This document shows positions 34,243 through 43,747 of a stretch of 64,000 bases of DNA, piece by piece; position 1 is the first letter of the stretch, and every line of letters begins with the position of its first letter. The notes under the pieces were generated by a model. The model was not told the origin of the DNA. It saw only the letters and a list, made by a program, of their open reading frames with translations, and did no database searches. The DNA is from a filamentous cyanobacterium ESFC-1 (GTDB lineage: Bacteria; Cyanobacteriota; Cyanobacteriia; Cyanobacteriales; Spirulinaceae), in NCBI GenBank assembly GCA_000380225.1, contig KB904821.1, positions 218,483-282,482 on the forward strand. Reading direction: 5' to 3'. Made by a program: the position numbers and the translations under genes.

Positions 34243-36414
34243 ATGAATCAATATTTTTCGCAACTTGCCTCTTATTTACAAGAATATATTTATCAACAAG
34301 GTTGGACAGAATTACGCCCGATTCAGCAAGAAGCGTGTCGGGTTATTTTAGAAACCAATCATCATTTAATCTTAGCCGCAGCGACGGCATCGGGGAAGAC
34401 AGAAGCGGCATTTTTACCCATTTTAACGCAGTTAGATAAACAGCCTTCGGAAACGGTGGGCGTGTTATATATTAGCCCGATTAAAGCGTTAATTAATAAC
34501 CAGTTTGAGCGCTTGAGTGAGTTGTTAAAACAAGCGGATTTGACGGTGTGGGCGTGGCACGGGGATATTAATGCTCATCGTAAGAAAAAGTTGATCGGTG
34601 AGCCACAAGGGATATTACAAATTACGCCAGAATCGGTAGAAAGTTTATTAGTTAATCATACCTCCGAGTTACCCCGTTTGTTTGGGGATTTGCGCTTTAT
34701 TATTATTGACGAAATGCACGTTTTTATGGAGTCGCAAAGAGGGAGTCAGATTTTATGTCAAATTAGTCGGCTGTCGCGGTATTTTAAACAGCCTGTCAGA
34801 CGGATTGGCTTGTCAGCAACTCTGGGGGATTATGGACAAGCCCAGGCATGGTTGAAAGCGGGGACAGAGGTTGATGTAGTTGTGCCGGAAGTGGGGGCTG
34901 CGGGGCGCAATGTGCGGTTAGCGGTGGCTTGTTTTGAAGCGGAAGAAAGAGAGCGCGATCGCTACATTTTTAGTTTAACGCAAAATCAGAAATGTCTCAT
35001 TTTTGCCAATAATAGAAACGAAACGGAAACAATCATTGCGAGTCTACGACAGCAAGCAAAATTTGAGAATCTACCGGATATTTATCACGTTCATCATGGT
35101 AGCATTGCGGCAACTTTGAGAGAAGATGCTGAAGCGGCAATGCAAAGTGATTATCCAGCAGTTATCGCGGCAACGGTGACGCTAGAAATGGGCATTGATA
35201 TCGGACAATTAGAGCGAGTTATTCAGATTAATGCGCCCCTTTCTGTTGCGAGTTTTTTACAGCGATTGGGACGCACGGGAAGGCGAGGAAATCCGGCAGA
35301 TATGCGCTTTGTGTGTACGGAATTGGGGGCAAATGTAGAGGCAAAATTGGGCGATCGCGTCCCGTGGCAATTATTACAATGTATCGCTATTATTCAGTTA
35401 TATTTAGAGGAGCGCTGGATCGAGCCTGTACAGTCGGTTGTTTATCCGTTTAGTTTGCTGTATCAACAGACGTTAAGTGTATTAGCCGCCCAAGGAGAAT
35501 TAAGTCCACCGGAGTTAGCCCAACAGGTTTTAACTCTACCGCCATTTCAAGCAATTTCCCAGGATGATTATCGTCAGTTGTTAACGTATTGGCTGAATTT
35601 AGAGCATTTACAGTTAACGGCAAAAGGGAATTTAATAATTGGTATCAAAGGGGAAAAAGTTGTCCGCAATTTTCGCTTTTATGCCGTCTTTTCTGACCAA
35701 AAAGAGTATTTGGTAAAGGGGGAAACCGGGGAAATTGGGCGCATTTCGATTGTGCCGCAAATCGCGCAGCAATTGTCTTTAGCAGGGCGGACATGGAAGG
35801 TAGAGGAAATCGACGAAAAGCGCCGTATTGCCTGGGTAAAGCCCGTGGAAGGGGTGGGTGAGGTGTCTTGGTGGGGGACGAGTGGGGTTAAAATTCACGG
35901 TAAAGTTTTGCGACGAATGCGACAGGTTTTACAGGAAAAGATTGATTATCCGTATTTACTCGACAATGCGAAATCTAGACTGAATGCAGCCCGCAATCTC
36001 GCGCACCGGGAAGGGTTGGTAACTTCACAATTTTTTGGGATTGAGGAGCGTAGTTTTTATTGGTTTCCAGAGTTAGGAAGTACGGCGTTTTTTACTTTAG
36101 AGCGAGTGTTGAAAGATTGGCTCAAGTCGAGGGTTAAAATTCGCAAAATTAAGGCTTATTCCCCTTATTATTTCTGGATTCAGTTGGGAGAAGATACGGA
36201 AATTGAGGAGTTTATTACAAGTTTAGTTAATCTTCTGCAACAAGACTTGACAAATATAGATTTAGTTGCTAATTATAAAATGCCAAAACTAGAAAAATAT
36301 GACCTCTTAATTCCCCAACCTTTATTACAAAAAGCCTGGACGCACGATTATTTAGACTTAACTTCATTACAGGCTGAAACTTGGTTAGAGGGCTTACGAT
36401 CGAGCAACCAATAA
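34243..36414 (+). CDS. Lhr-like DEAD/DEAH-box helicase
   Basis: This 723-aa superfamily 2 helicase has LRPIQQEAC (Q-motif-like), AAATASGKTEAAFLP (Walker A), YISPIKALINNQ (Ia), IIIDEMHVFMESQRG (DExH as DEMH), GLSATLGD (III), IFANNRNETE (IV), ATVTLEMGIDIG (V) and FLQRLGRTGRRG (VI). A C-terminal winged-helix/Lhr-like region of unknown substrate follows. Lhr-type enzymes unwind RNA:DNA hybrids in repair. Codon use is conspicuously AT-rich (TTA for Leu, AAT, GAA) and HIP1 sites are rare compared with neighbours, suggesting acquisition. Its last 67 bp overlap the end of the convergent cyclase gene. Confidence 0.88.
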   Translation: MNQYFSQLASYLQEYIYQQGWTELRPIQQEACRVILETNHHLILAAATASGKTEAAFLPILTQLDKQPSETVGVLYISPIKALINNQFERLSELLKQADLTVWAWHGDINAHRKKKLIGEPQGILQITPESVESLLVNHTSELPRLFGDLRFIIIDEMHVFMESQRGSQILCQISRLSRYFKQPVRRIGLSATLGDYGQAQAWLKAGTEVDVVVPEVGAAGRNVRLAVACFEAEERERDRYIFSLTQNQKCLIFANNRNETETIIASLRQQAKFENLPDIYHVHHGSIAATLREDAEAAMQSDYPAVIAATVTLEMGIDIGQLERVIQINAPLSVASFLQRLGRTGRRGNPADMRFVCTELGANVEAKLGDRVPWQLLQCIAIIQLYLEERWIEPVQSVVYPFSLLYQQTLSVLAAQGELSPPELAQQVLTLPPFQAISQDDYRQLLTYWLNLEHLQLTAKGNLIIGIKGEKVVRNFRFYAVFSDQKEYLVKGETGEIGRISIVPQIAQQLSLAGRTWKVEEIDEKRRIAWVKPVEGVGEVSWWGTSGVKIHGKVLRRMRQVLQEKIDYPYLLDNAKSRLNAARNLAHREGLVTSQFFGIEERSFYWFPELGSTAFFTLERVLKDWLKSRVKIRKIKAYSPYYFWIQLGEDTEIEEFITSLVNLLQQDLTNIDLVANYKMPKLEKYDLLIPQPLLQKAWTHDYLDLTSLQAETWLEGLRSSNQ

Positions 36415-39400
36415 GTCATCATTTCCCCTTTCCCTTTGACGGAAATTGCGCCCCGTTGCTCAAATTCATACAGGTGGTGTAACCGTTGATAAGTTGCCTC
36501 AGTGACTTGAATTTTGCCCGGTTTTCCTTGGGATTCCATTCTCGAAGCGACGTTAACGGCATCCCCCCAAAGGTCATAAATAAACTTCTTAATGCCAATC
36601 GTCCCCGCAACCACAGACCCGGTATTAATACCAATGCGAATCTCAATTTTTTCTTTGACTTCCGAGCGAAAATGCGCGATCGCGCCCTGCATTTCTAGCG
36701 CCATTTCTGCGATCGCCTCGGCGTGATTTTCTGAAGGTACCGGCAATCCTCCCACCACCATATAAGCATCCCCAATCGTCTTAATTTTCTCCAAATTATA
36801 ACGGTCAGCAATGCGGTCAAATTCGGAAAAAACCTGATTGAGTAAATTAACCAATTCAATCGGCTGTAAGCGATTAGAAAGGGGCGTAAAACCAACAATA
36901 TCGGCAAAAAGAATCGTTACTTCCTCAAACTGCTCTGCAATTGTCCCAGGAGAATGTTTGAGGCGATCGGCGATGGGTTTCGGTAAGATATTGAGTAGTA
37001 ACTGTTCCGACTTTTCTTGTTCAATTCGTAGCGCCGCTTCTGCGTGTTTGCGATCGCTAATATCCCGCGCTACCAAAATCGCCGTCTCGTTGGATAATGG
37101 CGAAATTGTCTCAGCAATCCACATTTCGCGACCCCGCAACGGCACACAATATTCAATCGTCACCGTTTCCTGCTGAGACACCGTTTGTTGAATGCTTTGT
37201 AGAATGAAATCCGCCGTTTCTGGGGGAAAACTATCGTGAAGCGATCGCCCAATCTCCAACCCCAACTCCCGCGACCAAGCCTGAGCATTCGTCGGTACAA
37301 TATTCAAACAGCGACCCGACACATCCCGCACCGTCAGTAAATCCGTCATCGCGGCAAACAACGCCTTCATTTCCGCAAAAGCGCGTTTTTGCTGCAATAC
37401 CGTCCCGATTTGAGTTGCCACCCCACTCACCAATTCTTGCATCCGGTTGTCCTCTAAACGGGGTCGCGGGGTAAAAAACACCAAAACCGCCAAAACCGAA
37501 GCCGGACGACCAATTACCGAAGATTGATTCGCCGCCACTTGCGCGGGAATCGGGACACTAAACCCTGCCGTCAAGCCGGATTCAACCGCCAACTCCAATC
37601 GCATAAACACATCATTAATATCGGCCTCCAGTACATTCTCCAACCACTGGGGTTGCTGATGCGTCCAAGCCCGACCCGGTAACCCTTCCCCCGGTAAAAA
37701 GGTCAACGCCTCGCTATAGGTGCGAAACTCCTGTAACTGCTCCTCATACTGAGGATTCGCATACCAACAAGGACTGCATTCGAGGGCTGACTCATCCTCC
37801 CCTGGAATCCAGGCTTCCCCGTAAACCCAATCCGTCGCTTCACAAATCAAGCGCAACGCCGTGGTCAAAGCGGCATTAAAATCAGGAGCAGAACTAATGG
37901 CTTGACTGAGGGTGAGCAGCAGTTGAATTTCTTGCTGGGCCGCGACGCGATCGCTAATATCCTCTAAAACCCCCAACACCCCGACCACATTACCCTGCGC
38001 GTCGCGAATGGGAATTTTATTAATATCTAGCCAAATCTTACGCCCTTCTGGGTCTTTATAGTCTTTTTCTTGAATTTCGTGTAATTTCGCTTCACCACTA
38101 CCGATAACTTCTAAATCCTTCGCCCGAAATTCTGCCGCTACCTCTGCATCTGCCAACAACTCAAAATCAGTTTTGCCAATCGCTGCTTCAGGATTTTCTA
38201 ACCCCGCAGCCGTAGCCCAATTTTTATTACAGCCTTGGAAAACGAAATTCATATCCTTCCAAAACACCTGTTGCGGGATGTTATCGAGGATTAACCGTAA
38301 ATACGCCTCTTGGTCGCGTAAAGCTTGTTCTGCGGCCACGCGATCGCTAATATCTCGGGCCACCCACACCACCCACTCCCTCGAAATCGGGGAAATATTC
38401 GCCGCAAACCAAGTCGATTTACCCTGCAACGTCAACTCATACTCGACATTGACCGTTTTATTGTCATCCAACGCCGTTGCAATATAGCCCACAAAGCGAT
38501 CGGCCTGCTCTTTCGGGAGGATATCGTGTTCCCGCTTTCCCCGTAGCAACGACATCGGCAACTGTAACAAATCTGAGCCACTCGACACCACTTTAAGATA
38601 ACGTCCCTGACGGTCTTTAATAAAAATAAACTCCGTCATCGCTTCAAACAAGCCCCGCAACTCCGCTTCAGCCGCAGCTAGAGACGCGGTGCGCTCTTGC
38701 ACCTGTTGTTCGAGTTGCTCGTTCATTTTTTCTAAAGCCGTAAACGAGCGATTGAGTTGATGCGCCATTTGGCTAAACGAATCCGACAGCATCGTTAACT
38801 CGTTAATCTCAACCGGCCTTCCCCCGTAGGGCTTCATATCCCGGTCTAAATCCCCTCGGGCCAAATCGCGACTGACTTTACCTAACTTTAAAATCGGCTT
38901 GGTAATCCAGTGAGAAGTTGTAATTCCTAGGACTGTCGCGATTATAAAGGCGATCGCGCACAACAACAGCGTCATTCGCGTATTTTGCTGAATCTGCCCC
39001 ATAAAATCTTTTTCGGGAACCACCACCACAATCAACCAATCCAAGCCATATTCATCTTGATAGGGCGTAACCTGGACTAACTGACGCTCGTTGTCGATTT
39101 TAAAGGCTAACTGCTGAGAAGTGTCGATTTGCTCGAAACTGCGGAACTTCTGACCGAGATAACTCGCCGTTTCGCGAATCAAAGTATTATCAACATTGGT
39201 CGCATGAAGTCGTTGCGATCGCTCCCCCTTGCTCACAAACGGTTGCTGCGTCGTCGAAGAAGCCACCAACTGACCATTAGGCTCAATAATAAAGGTTTCA
39301 CCGCTTTGACCAATCGACAGGGTTTGTAAAAACTGGCTAATATCCAACAGGGATAAATCTACCGCAAACACCCCCTGCAACTCATTCTGGAGGTTGTAGT

Positions 39401-40037
39401 AAGGTAAAACCGCAGGTAAGGCAATGTTAGGATAAGGCGCAGACCACACATAAATATTGCCCCAAGTCGCTTTTTGGCTTTCTCGGGCCGCACGATACCA
39501 AGGCCGCGTCAACATTTCATAACCGGGAACTTTAGAAAGTAAGCGATCGCGATCGCCATTGAGATCGGTGCTATAAGTATAAAATTCGTTGTTAGGAGAA
39601 TCCTTCGACCAATACGCTACATTAAACGTATCATCGCGAGCATCTGGGGATTCATTGGCAACTCGTTCAGCCCCACTAAACACCTCCCACTCGCTGCCAA
39701 AATAAATATAACTCGCTGAATTAAACAGTTGAATTTGCTGCCAAAAATGCCGTTCTAATAATTGCGGATCGCGTAAATTTAGTTTATCAATCTTCACATC
39801 ATTGGCATTAATTTGATTAATTAAATGGGGGGTGTCTAAATAACCATCAAGGCGGTCTTCAATGCGTTGCGTCACTTCATTTCGTAATTGTTTGGCCAAA
39901 TCATTAACCGCCCGTTGACCATTCCGAAAAGACAAATACCCCACCAAACCCACCACCGCCACCACCTGCGCCACATAAGGCACGACTAACAAGAGTCGTA
40001 GCGGCATTTTTGGACTAAAGGGATACTGAAGGCGCAT
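36348..40037 (-). CDS. Membrane adenylate cyclase with Cache-HAMP-PAS-PAS-GAF-PAS sensors
   Basis: This 1229-aa class III nucleotide cyclase (cyclase A) is the third of a tandem trio. Order: TM1 (about 13-35), extracytoplasmic dCache domain (50-345), TM2 (355-378), HAMP, a coiled coil, PAS, PAS (with PAC), GAF, PAS and the catalytic domain (about 1030-1205). The metal aspartates are in FADIVGFT and IGDAYM. KTIGDAYMVVGG supplies the purine-binding Lys and IYDLWGDAVNVASRME the Asp, Asn and Arg, so ATP is the expected substrate. The product is cAMP. The C terminus is about 17 residues longer than its paralogues and overlaps the helicase gene by 67 bp. It has a repeat tract upstream. Confidence 0.92.
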   Translation of the reverse strand: MRLQYPFSPKMPLRLLLVVPYVAQVVAVVGLVGYLSFRNGQRAVNDLAKQLRNEVTQRIEDRLDGYLDTPHLINQINANDVKIDKLNLRDPQLLERHFWQQIQLFNSASYIYFGSEWEVFSGAERVANESPDARDDTFNVAYWSKDSPNNEFYTYSTDLNGDRDRLLSKVPGYEMLTRPWYRAARESQKATWGNIYVWSAPYPNIALPAVLPYYNLQNELQGVFAVDLSLLDISQFLQTLSIGQSGETFIIEPNGQLVASSTTQQPFVSKGERSQRLHATNVDNTLIRETASYLGQKFRSFEQIDTSQQLAFKIDNERQLVQVTPYQDEYGLDWLIVVVVPEKDFMGQIQQNTRMTLLLCAIAFIIATVLGITTSHWITKPILKLGKVSRDLARGDLDRDMKPYGGRPVEINELTMLSDSFSQMAHQLNRSFTALEKMNEQLEQQVQERTASLAAAEAELRGLFEAMTEFIFIKDRQGRYLKVVSSGSDLLQLPMSLLRGKREHDILPKEQADRFVGYIATALDDNKTVNVEYELTLQGKSTWFAANISPISREWVVWVARDISDRVAAEQALRDQEAYLRLILDNIPQQVFWKDMNFVFQGCNKNWATAAGLENPEAAIGKTDFELLADAEVAAEFRAKDLEVIGSGEAKLHEIQEKDYKDPEGRKIWLDINKIPIRDAQGNVVGVLGVLEDISDRVAAQQEIQLLLTLSQAISSAPDFNAALTTALRLICEATDWVYGEAWIPGEDESALECSPCWYANPQYEEQLQEFRTYSEALTFLPGEGLPGRAWTHQQPQWLENVLEADINDVFMRLELAVESGLTAGFSVPIPAQVAANQSSVIGRPASVLAVLVFFTPRPRLEDNRMQELVSGVATQIGTVLQQKRAFAEMKALFAAMTDLLTVRDVSGRCLNIVPTNAQAWSRELGLEIGRSLHDSFPPETADFILQSIQQTVSQQETVTIEYCVPLRGREMWIAETISPLSNETAILVARDISDRKHAEAALRIEQEKSEQLLLNILPKPIADRLKHSPGTIAEQFEEVTILFADIVGFTPLSNRLQPIELVNLLNQVFSEFDRIADRYNLEKIKTIGDAYMVVGGLPVPSENHAEAIAEMALEMQGAIAHFRSEVKEKIEIRIGINTGSVVAGTIGIKKFIYDLWGDAVNVASRMESQGKPGKIQVTEATYQRLHHLYEFEQRGAISVKGKGEMMTYWLLDRKPSNQVSACNEVKSK

Positions 40038-40371
40038 TTTTTGTTGTTGGTTGTTGGTTGTTTGTTATTGGTTATTGGTTATTGGTTGTTGGTTGTTGGT
40101 TGTTTGTTATTGGTTATTGGTTGTTGGTTACTGATTACTCTCTTTGAAACGTTAATTTCACTTTTTCGGGCTGTAACGCCTATAAGCGTCTAGCTTTTAG
40201 CCTTTTTAAAACTAACCCCTAAAAACCAAAGTTTCTGATCCTCTTTCTGGGGTAGAATTCAACTCCCCCCTACAGCAAAGCTGCCCACTGCCTACTGCCC
40301 CTTAGAGACTGATTACTGATTACTGATTACTGAAAAAAGCTGCCCAAAACACTGATTACTGAAAAAAACTG
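40038..40371. repeat. Intercyclase repeat tract with element copy 2
   Basis: 40040-40137 consists of heptamers TTGGTTG, TTGGTTA and TTTGTTA. 40138-40271 is a copy of the four-copy element (CGTTAATTTCACTTTTTCGG at its left, TTTCTGATCCTCTTTCTGGG near its right). CACTGCCTACTGCCCC and ACTGATTACTGATTACTGA modules follow, up to the stop of cyclase B. No gene is visible. Confidence 0.8.
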
Positions 40372-43300
40372 TTAATCGTTTCTCCCTTTGAGCCAATAAG
40401 CCACTGTATCCCCTTTACCTTTGACCGCAATCTTACCTCTTTGTTCGCAATAAAACTGATTTTTTAAACATTCGTAAGTCGTTTCTGTCAGTTGAATTTC
40501 TCCGGGTTGGCCATGGGCTTCCATCCGCGAAGCTACATTCACTGCATCCCCCCAAAGATCGTAAATAAACTTCTTAATCCCAATCACCCCTGCGACAACT
40601 GGGCCTGTATTAATTCCGATGCGAATTTCGATCGGTTCGTCAATTTCTTGTTGTAATTGGGCGATCGCGTCTTGCATTTCTAACGCCATTTGCGCGATCG
40701 CCTCAGCATGATCTGAACGCGGCACAGGTAAGCCTCCCACTACCATATAAGCATCGCCAATGGTCTTAATTTTTTCGAGGCCGTGTCGTTCGGCTAGGCG
40801 GTCAAATTGTGAGAAAATCCGATTGAGTAAATTAACCAATTCAATCGGGTCTAAGCGTTCCGAAAGAGAAGTAAAACCCACAATATCAGCAAACAAAATG
40901 GTAACTTCTTCAAACTGTTTAGCCAATGTTCCAGGGGATTGTTTGAGTTGATGGGCGATCGCTTCGGGCAGAATATTGAGTAAGAGTTTCTCGGACTTTT
41001 CTTGTTCTTGACGGAGGGCGGTTTCTATGGTTTTGCGATCGCTAATATCCCGCGACACCAAAATAGCCGTTTCATCGGATAACGGCGAAACCGTTTCAGC
41101 AATCCACCAATCGCGATCGCCGAGGGGAACGCGGTATTCTAAACGAATTGGGACTTGTTGCGATACTGCCACTTGAATACCTTTGAGCAGCAAAGCGGCG
41201 GTTTCGGGAGGGAAATCATCGTTGAGAGTACGCCCTAAAGCAGCATCTAAGGGAATGATGGGGGATTCTGCTTGAGTGGGAATCACGTTCAAGCAGCGTC
41301 CAGAAACATCTCTTACCGTCAACATATCCGTCATAGCCGCAAAAAGAGCCTTCATTTCGGCCTGGACTTTTTTCTGTTGTAGGACTGCTCCCAACTGAGC
41401 CGCGACTGCACTCACCAAATCCCGCAGATTAGAATCTTGGGTTTGGCCCGCCGTGGTAAAGAAGACCAGCACCGCCAAAACCGCAGCAGAGGCATCGGGA
41501 AAGGTGGTGGAAGCCCCGTCGAGGGTGGCGAGTATGGGAACACCAAAACCGGACTTTAAACCCGCTTCTGTGGCAATTTCGAGACGCATAAAGACATCAT
41601 CCATCTGGCTAATATCTTCAAACCACTGAGCTTGCTGGCTGTCCCACACCTTCCCCGGTAAGCCCTCTGAAACCAAAAATGTCAGGGCTTCGCTATAATT
41701 GCGAAATTCGGCAAAGGTTTCTTGGTCTTTGGGGTCGCAATACCACAGAGAACTGCATTCTAAAACCATGCCATCCGTCGAGGGAACCCAGGCTTCACCG
41801 TAAGCCCATTGGGTGGTTTGACACACCAAACGCAAAGCCACTTCTAACGCCGAATCAAAGTCTACCGCCGAACTAATGGCTTGGGAAATGGTGAGTAGGA
41901 GTTGAGTTTCTTGTTGGGCTGCGACGCGATCGCTAATATCCCGCGCCACCCACATCACTAAATCTGAATCAATGGGGGAAATATTGGCCGCAAACCAAGT
42001 ATCTTTGCCTTGCAAATTCAAACAATATTCAATATTTACCGTTTTTTGGCGGGTGAGGGCTTGTTGAATGTAACCCAAGAAAGAATCCGCTTGCGATCGC
42101 TCAAAAACATCGTGCAAACAATGGTCAATCAGGTGGTCGGCCCGAGCTTGTAAAACTTCAGGATTGCTCGACACAATTTTACGATAATAGCCCTGGCCAT
42201 CGAGAATTAAAATCAACTCGGTCATCGCTTCAAACAAGCCCCGCAACTCCGCTTCAGCCGCTACCAAAGACGCGGTACGTTCTTGGACTTGTTGTTCGAG
42301 GCGTTCGTTCATTTGCTCCAACTCGCGAAACGAGTCTTGCAACTGAAGGGCCATGGATTTAAAAGAGTAGGATAAATTGGTAAATTCTCGGATTTTAAGA
42401 AATTTTTGCAAAATCGGTTCTATTTTATGCTGAAAGTTGCCGTCAGCAAAAGATCGCGCCGCCCCACTCAACTGCACCATAGAATTGCTCAACCAGCGAG
42501 CCGCAACAATCCCCACCGTCGCCGCCACAAGCAGCACCAAAATCGATGAGATCGCGGTGATGCGGGTTTGTTGCTGGACTTGTTGCATAAAGTCCGCTTC
42601 GGGAATGACCAAGACAATCAACCAATCCAAGCCGCGATTGTCTCGTAGGGGGGAAACCTGGACAAATTTACGGGCCCCGTCGAGTTTAAATTCCAGTTGT
42701 TGCGATCGCTCAATCTCTGGCAAACTGCCAAAGCGATTCTGCAAAAAATGAGTCGTTTCTTGGATCAGGCGATCGCTACTTTCGGTGGCAAGGCGTTGTC
42801 GAGCATCTTCGTCCTTCCCAATCACCAGATCGTCATCGCTGGTACTCGAAATTAGTTTGCCCGAACTTTCAATCACAAACGCCTGACCATTCTCACCAAT
42901 GTCTAAATTTTGCAAAAAGGCGCGAAACTCCGCCGATAGCAACACATCTGCCCCACAAACCCCCATTAATTCATTACCCGTGCGGTTATACACGGGTAAG
43001 CTGGCCGTAACGGTGGGTAAGCCACTGGTAAAGTCGAGATAAACCTCGCTCCATACTGGCTGCCCCAAATTGAGGGCGGCACGATACCAAGGGCGCACTC
43101 TGGGGTCGTAGGGGCGCAACTGCTCGACCAAAAACATTCTATCGCCCCGGTTGTCGAGTTCGTAGAAAGTCATATTGCCTTGAGTTGTGGCGTTACTGGC
43201 CATAATGCGTAACTTTTGGGGGTTTTCATCGGCTCGCGTTACCCCCAGAAAGTCCCCATCGCGATCGCTCCCACAGTACACGCTATTGAGAAAGGGCGAG

Positions 43301-43632
43301 ACTTTCATTTGCTGCAAAAATAAGCCCGCACTTTCAGCCTTATTAATGTTGAGGTCTCCGGCAATCAAAGCACTGCCACTGACCCGATTAATCGCATGAG
43401 GGGTATCGAGATAGCGCGTTAATTCTTGTTCGATGCGGGCGGTTAATTCCCGGCGCAGTTGGGATGCGAGGTCATTAACCGCTTTTTGACCACTACGAAA
43501 GGCAATATACCCCACTAAACTCGCCGTGATCCCCACATGGGCAACTAAAAGGATCACCAAAACCGTCCTTAAAGAAGTCGATTGCTTTTGTTGAGAAAGC
43601 AGAGTTGCCAGAAGCCGTTGAAGTTTAGGCAT
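40372..43632 (-). CDS. Membrane adenylate cyclase with Cache-HAMP-PAS-GAF-PAS sensors
   Basis: This 1086-aa paralogue (cyclase B) of the neighbouring cyclases has TM1 (about 22-45), dCache (60-350), TM2 (358-380), a HAMP-like region, coiled coil, PAS, GAF, PAS, and the cyclase domain (890-1075). It has one PAS domain fewer than cyclase A. Catalytic features are intact: FADIVGFTSLSERL, KTIGDAYMVVGG, IYDLWGDAVNVASRM, so cAMP synthesis is expected. It is about as similar to cyclase A as the two are to each other along the entire chain, so it is a product of tandem duplication. It is preceded by cyclase C with 115 bp between, and followed by the repeat tract. Confidence 0.92.
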   Translation of the reverse strand: MPKLQRLLATLLSQQKQSTSLRTVLVILLVAHVGITASLVGYIAFRSGQKAVNDLASQLRRELTARIEQELTRYLDTPHAINRVSGSALIAGDLNINKAESAGLFLQQMKVSPFLNSVYCGSDRDGDFLGVTRADENPQKLRIMASNATTQGNMTFYELDNRGDRMFLVEQLRPYDPRVRPWYRAALNLGQPVWSEVYLDFTSGLPTVTASLPVYNRTGNELMGVCGADVLLSAEFRAFLQNLDIGENGQAFVIESSGKLISSTSDDDLVIGKDEDARQRLATESSDRLIQETTHFLQNRFGSLPEIERSQQLEFKLDGARKFVQVSPLRDNRGLDWLIVLVIPEADFMQQVQQQTRITAISSILVLLVAATVGIVAARWLSNSMVQLSGAARSFADGNFQHKIEPILQKFLKIREFTNLSYSFKSMALQLQDSFRELEQMNERLEQQVQERTASLVAAEAELRGLFEAMTELILILDGQGYYRKIVSSNPEVLQARADHLIDHCLHDVFERSQADSFLGYIQQALTRQKTVNIEYCLNLQGKDTWFAANISPIDSDLVMWVARDISDRVAAQQETQLLLTISQAISSAVDFDSALEVALRLVCQTTQWAYGEAWVPSTDGMVLECSSLWYCDPKDQETFAEFRNYSEALTFLVSEGLPGKVWDSQQAQWFEDISQMDDVFMRLEIATEAGLKSGFGVPILATLDGASTTFPDASAAVLAVLVFFTTAGQTQDSNLRDLVSAVAAQLGAVLQQKKVQAEMKALFAAMTDMLTVRDVSGRCLNVIPTQAESPIIPLDAALGRTLNDDFPPETAALLLKGIQVAVSQQVPIRLEYRVPLGDRDWWIAETVSPLSDETAILVSRDISDRKTIETALRQEQEKSEKLLLNILPEAIAHQLKQSPGTLAKQFEEVTILFADIVGFTSLSERLDPIELVNLLNRIFSQFDRLAERHGLEKIKTIGDAYMVVGGLPVPRSDHAEAIAQMALEMQDAIAQLQQEIDEPIEIRIGINTGPVVAGVIGIKKFIYDLWGDAVNVASRMEAHGQPGEIQLTETTYECLKNQFYCEQRGKIAVKGKGDTVAYWLKGRND

Positions 43633-43747
43633 ACATTAGATTGAGCTGCGGGGAACAAACGTTTCACCGAGATTTAAAAAGGCAAAGTACAAAGACCTCG
43701 ACTACCTCCAACTGATACGCGATCGCCAATGACATTATCACTTATAG

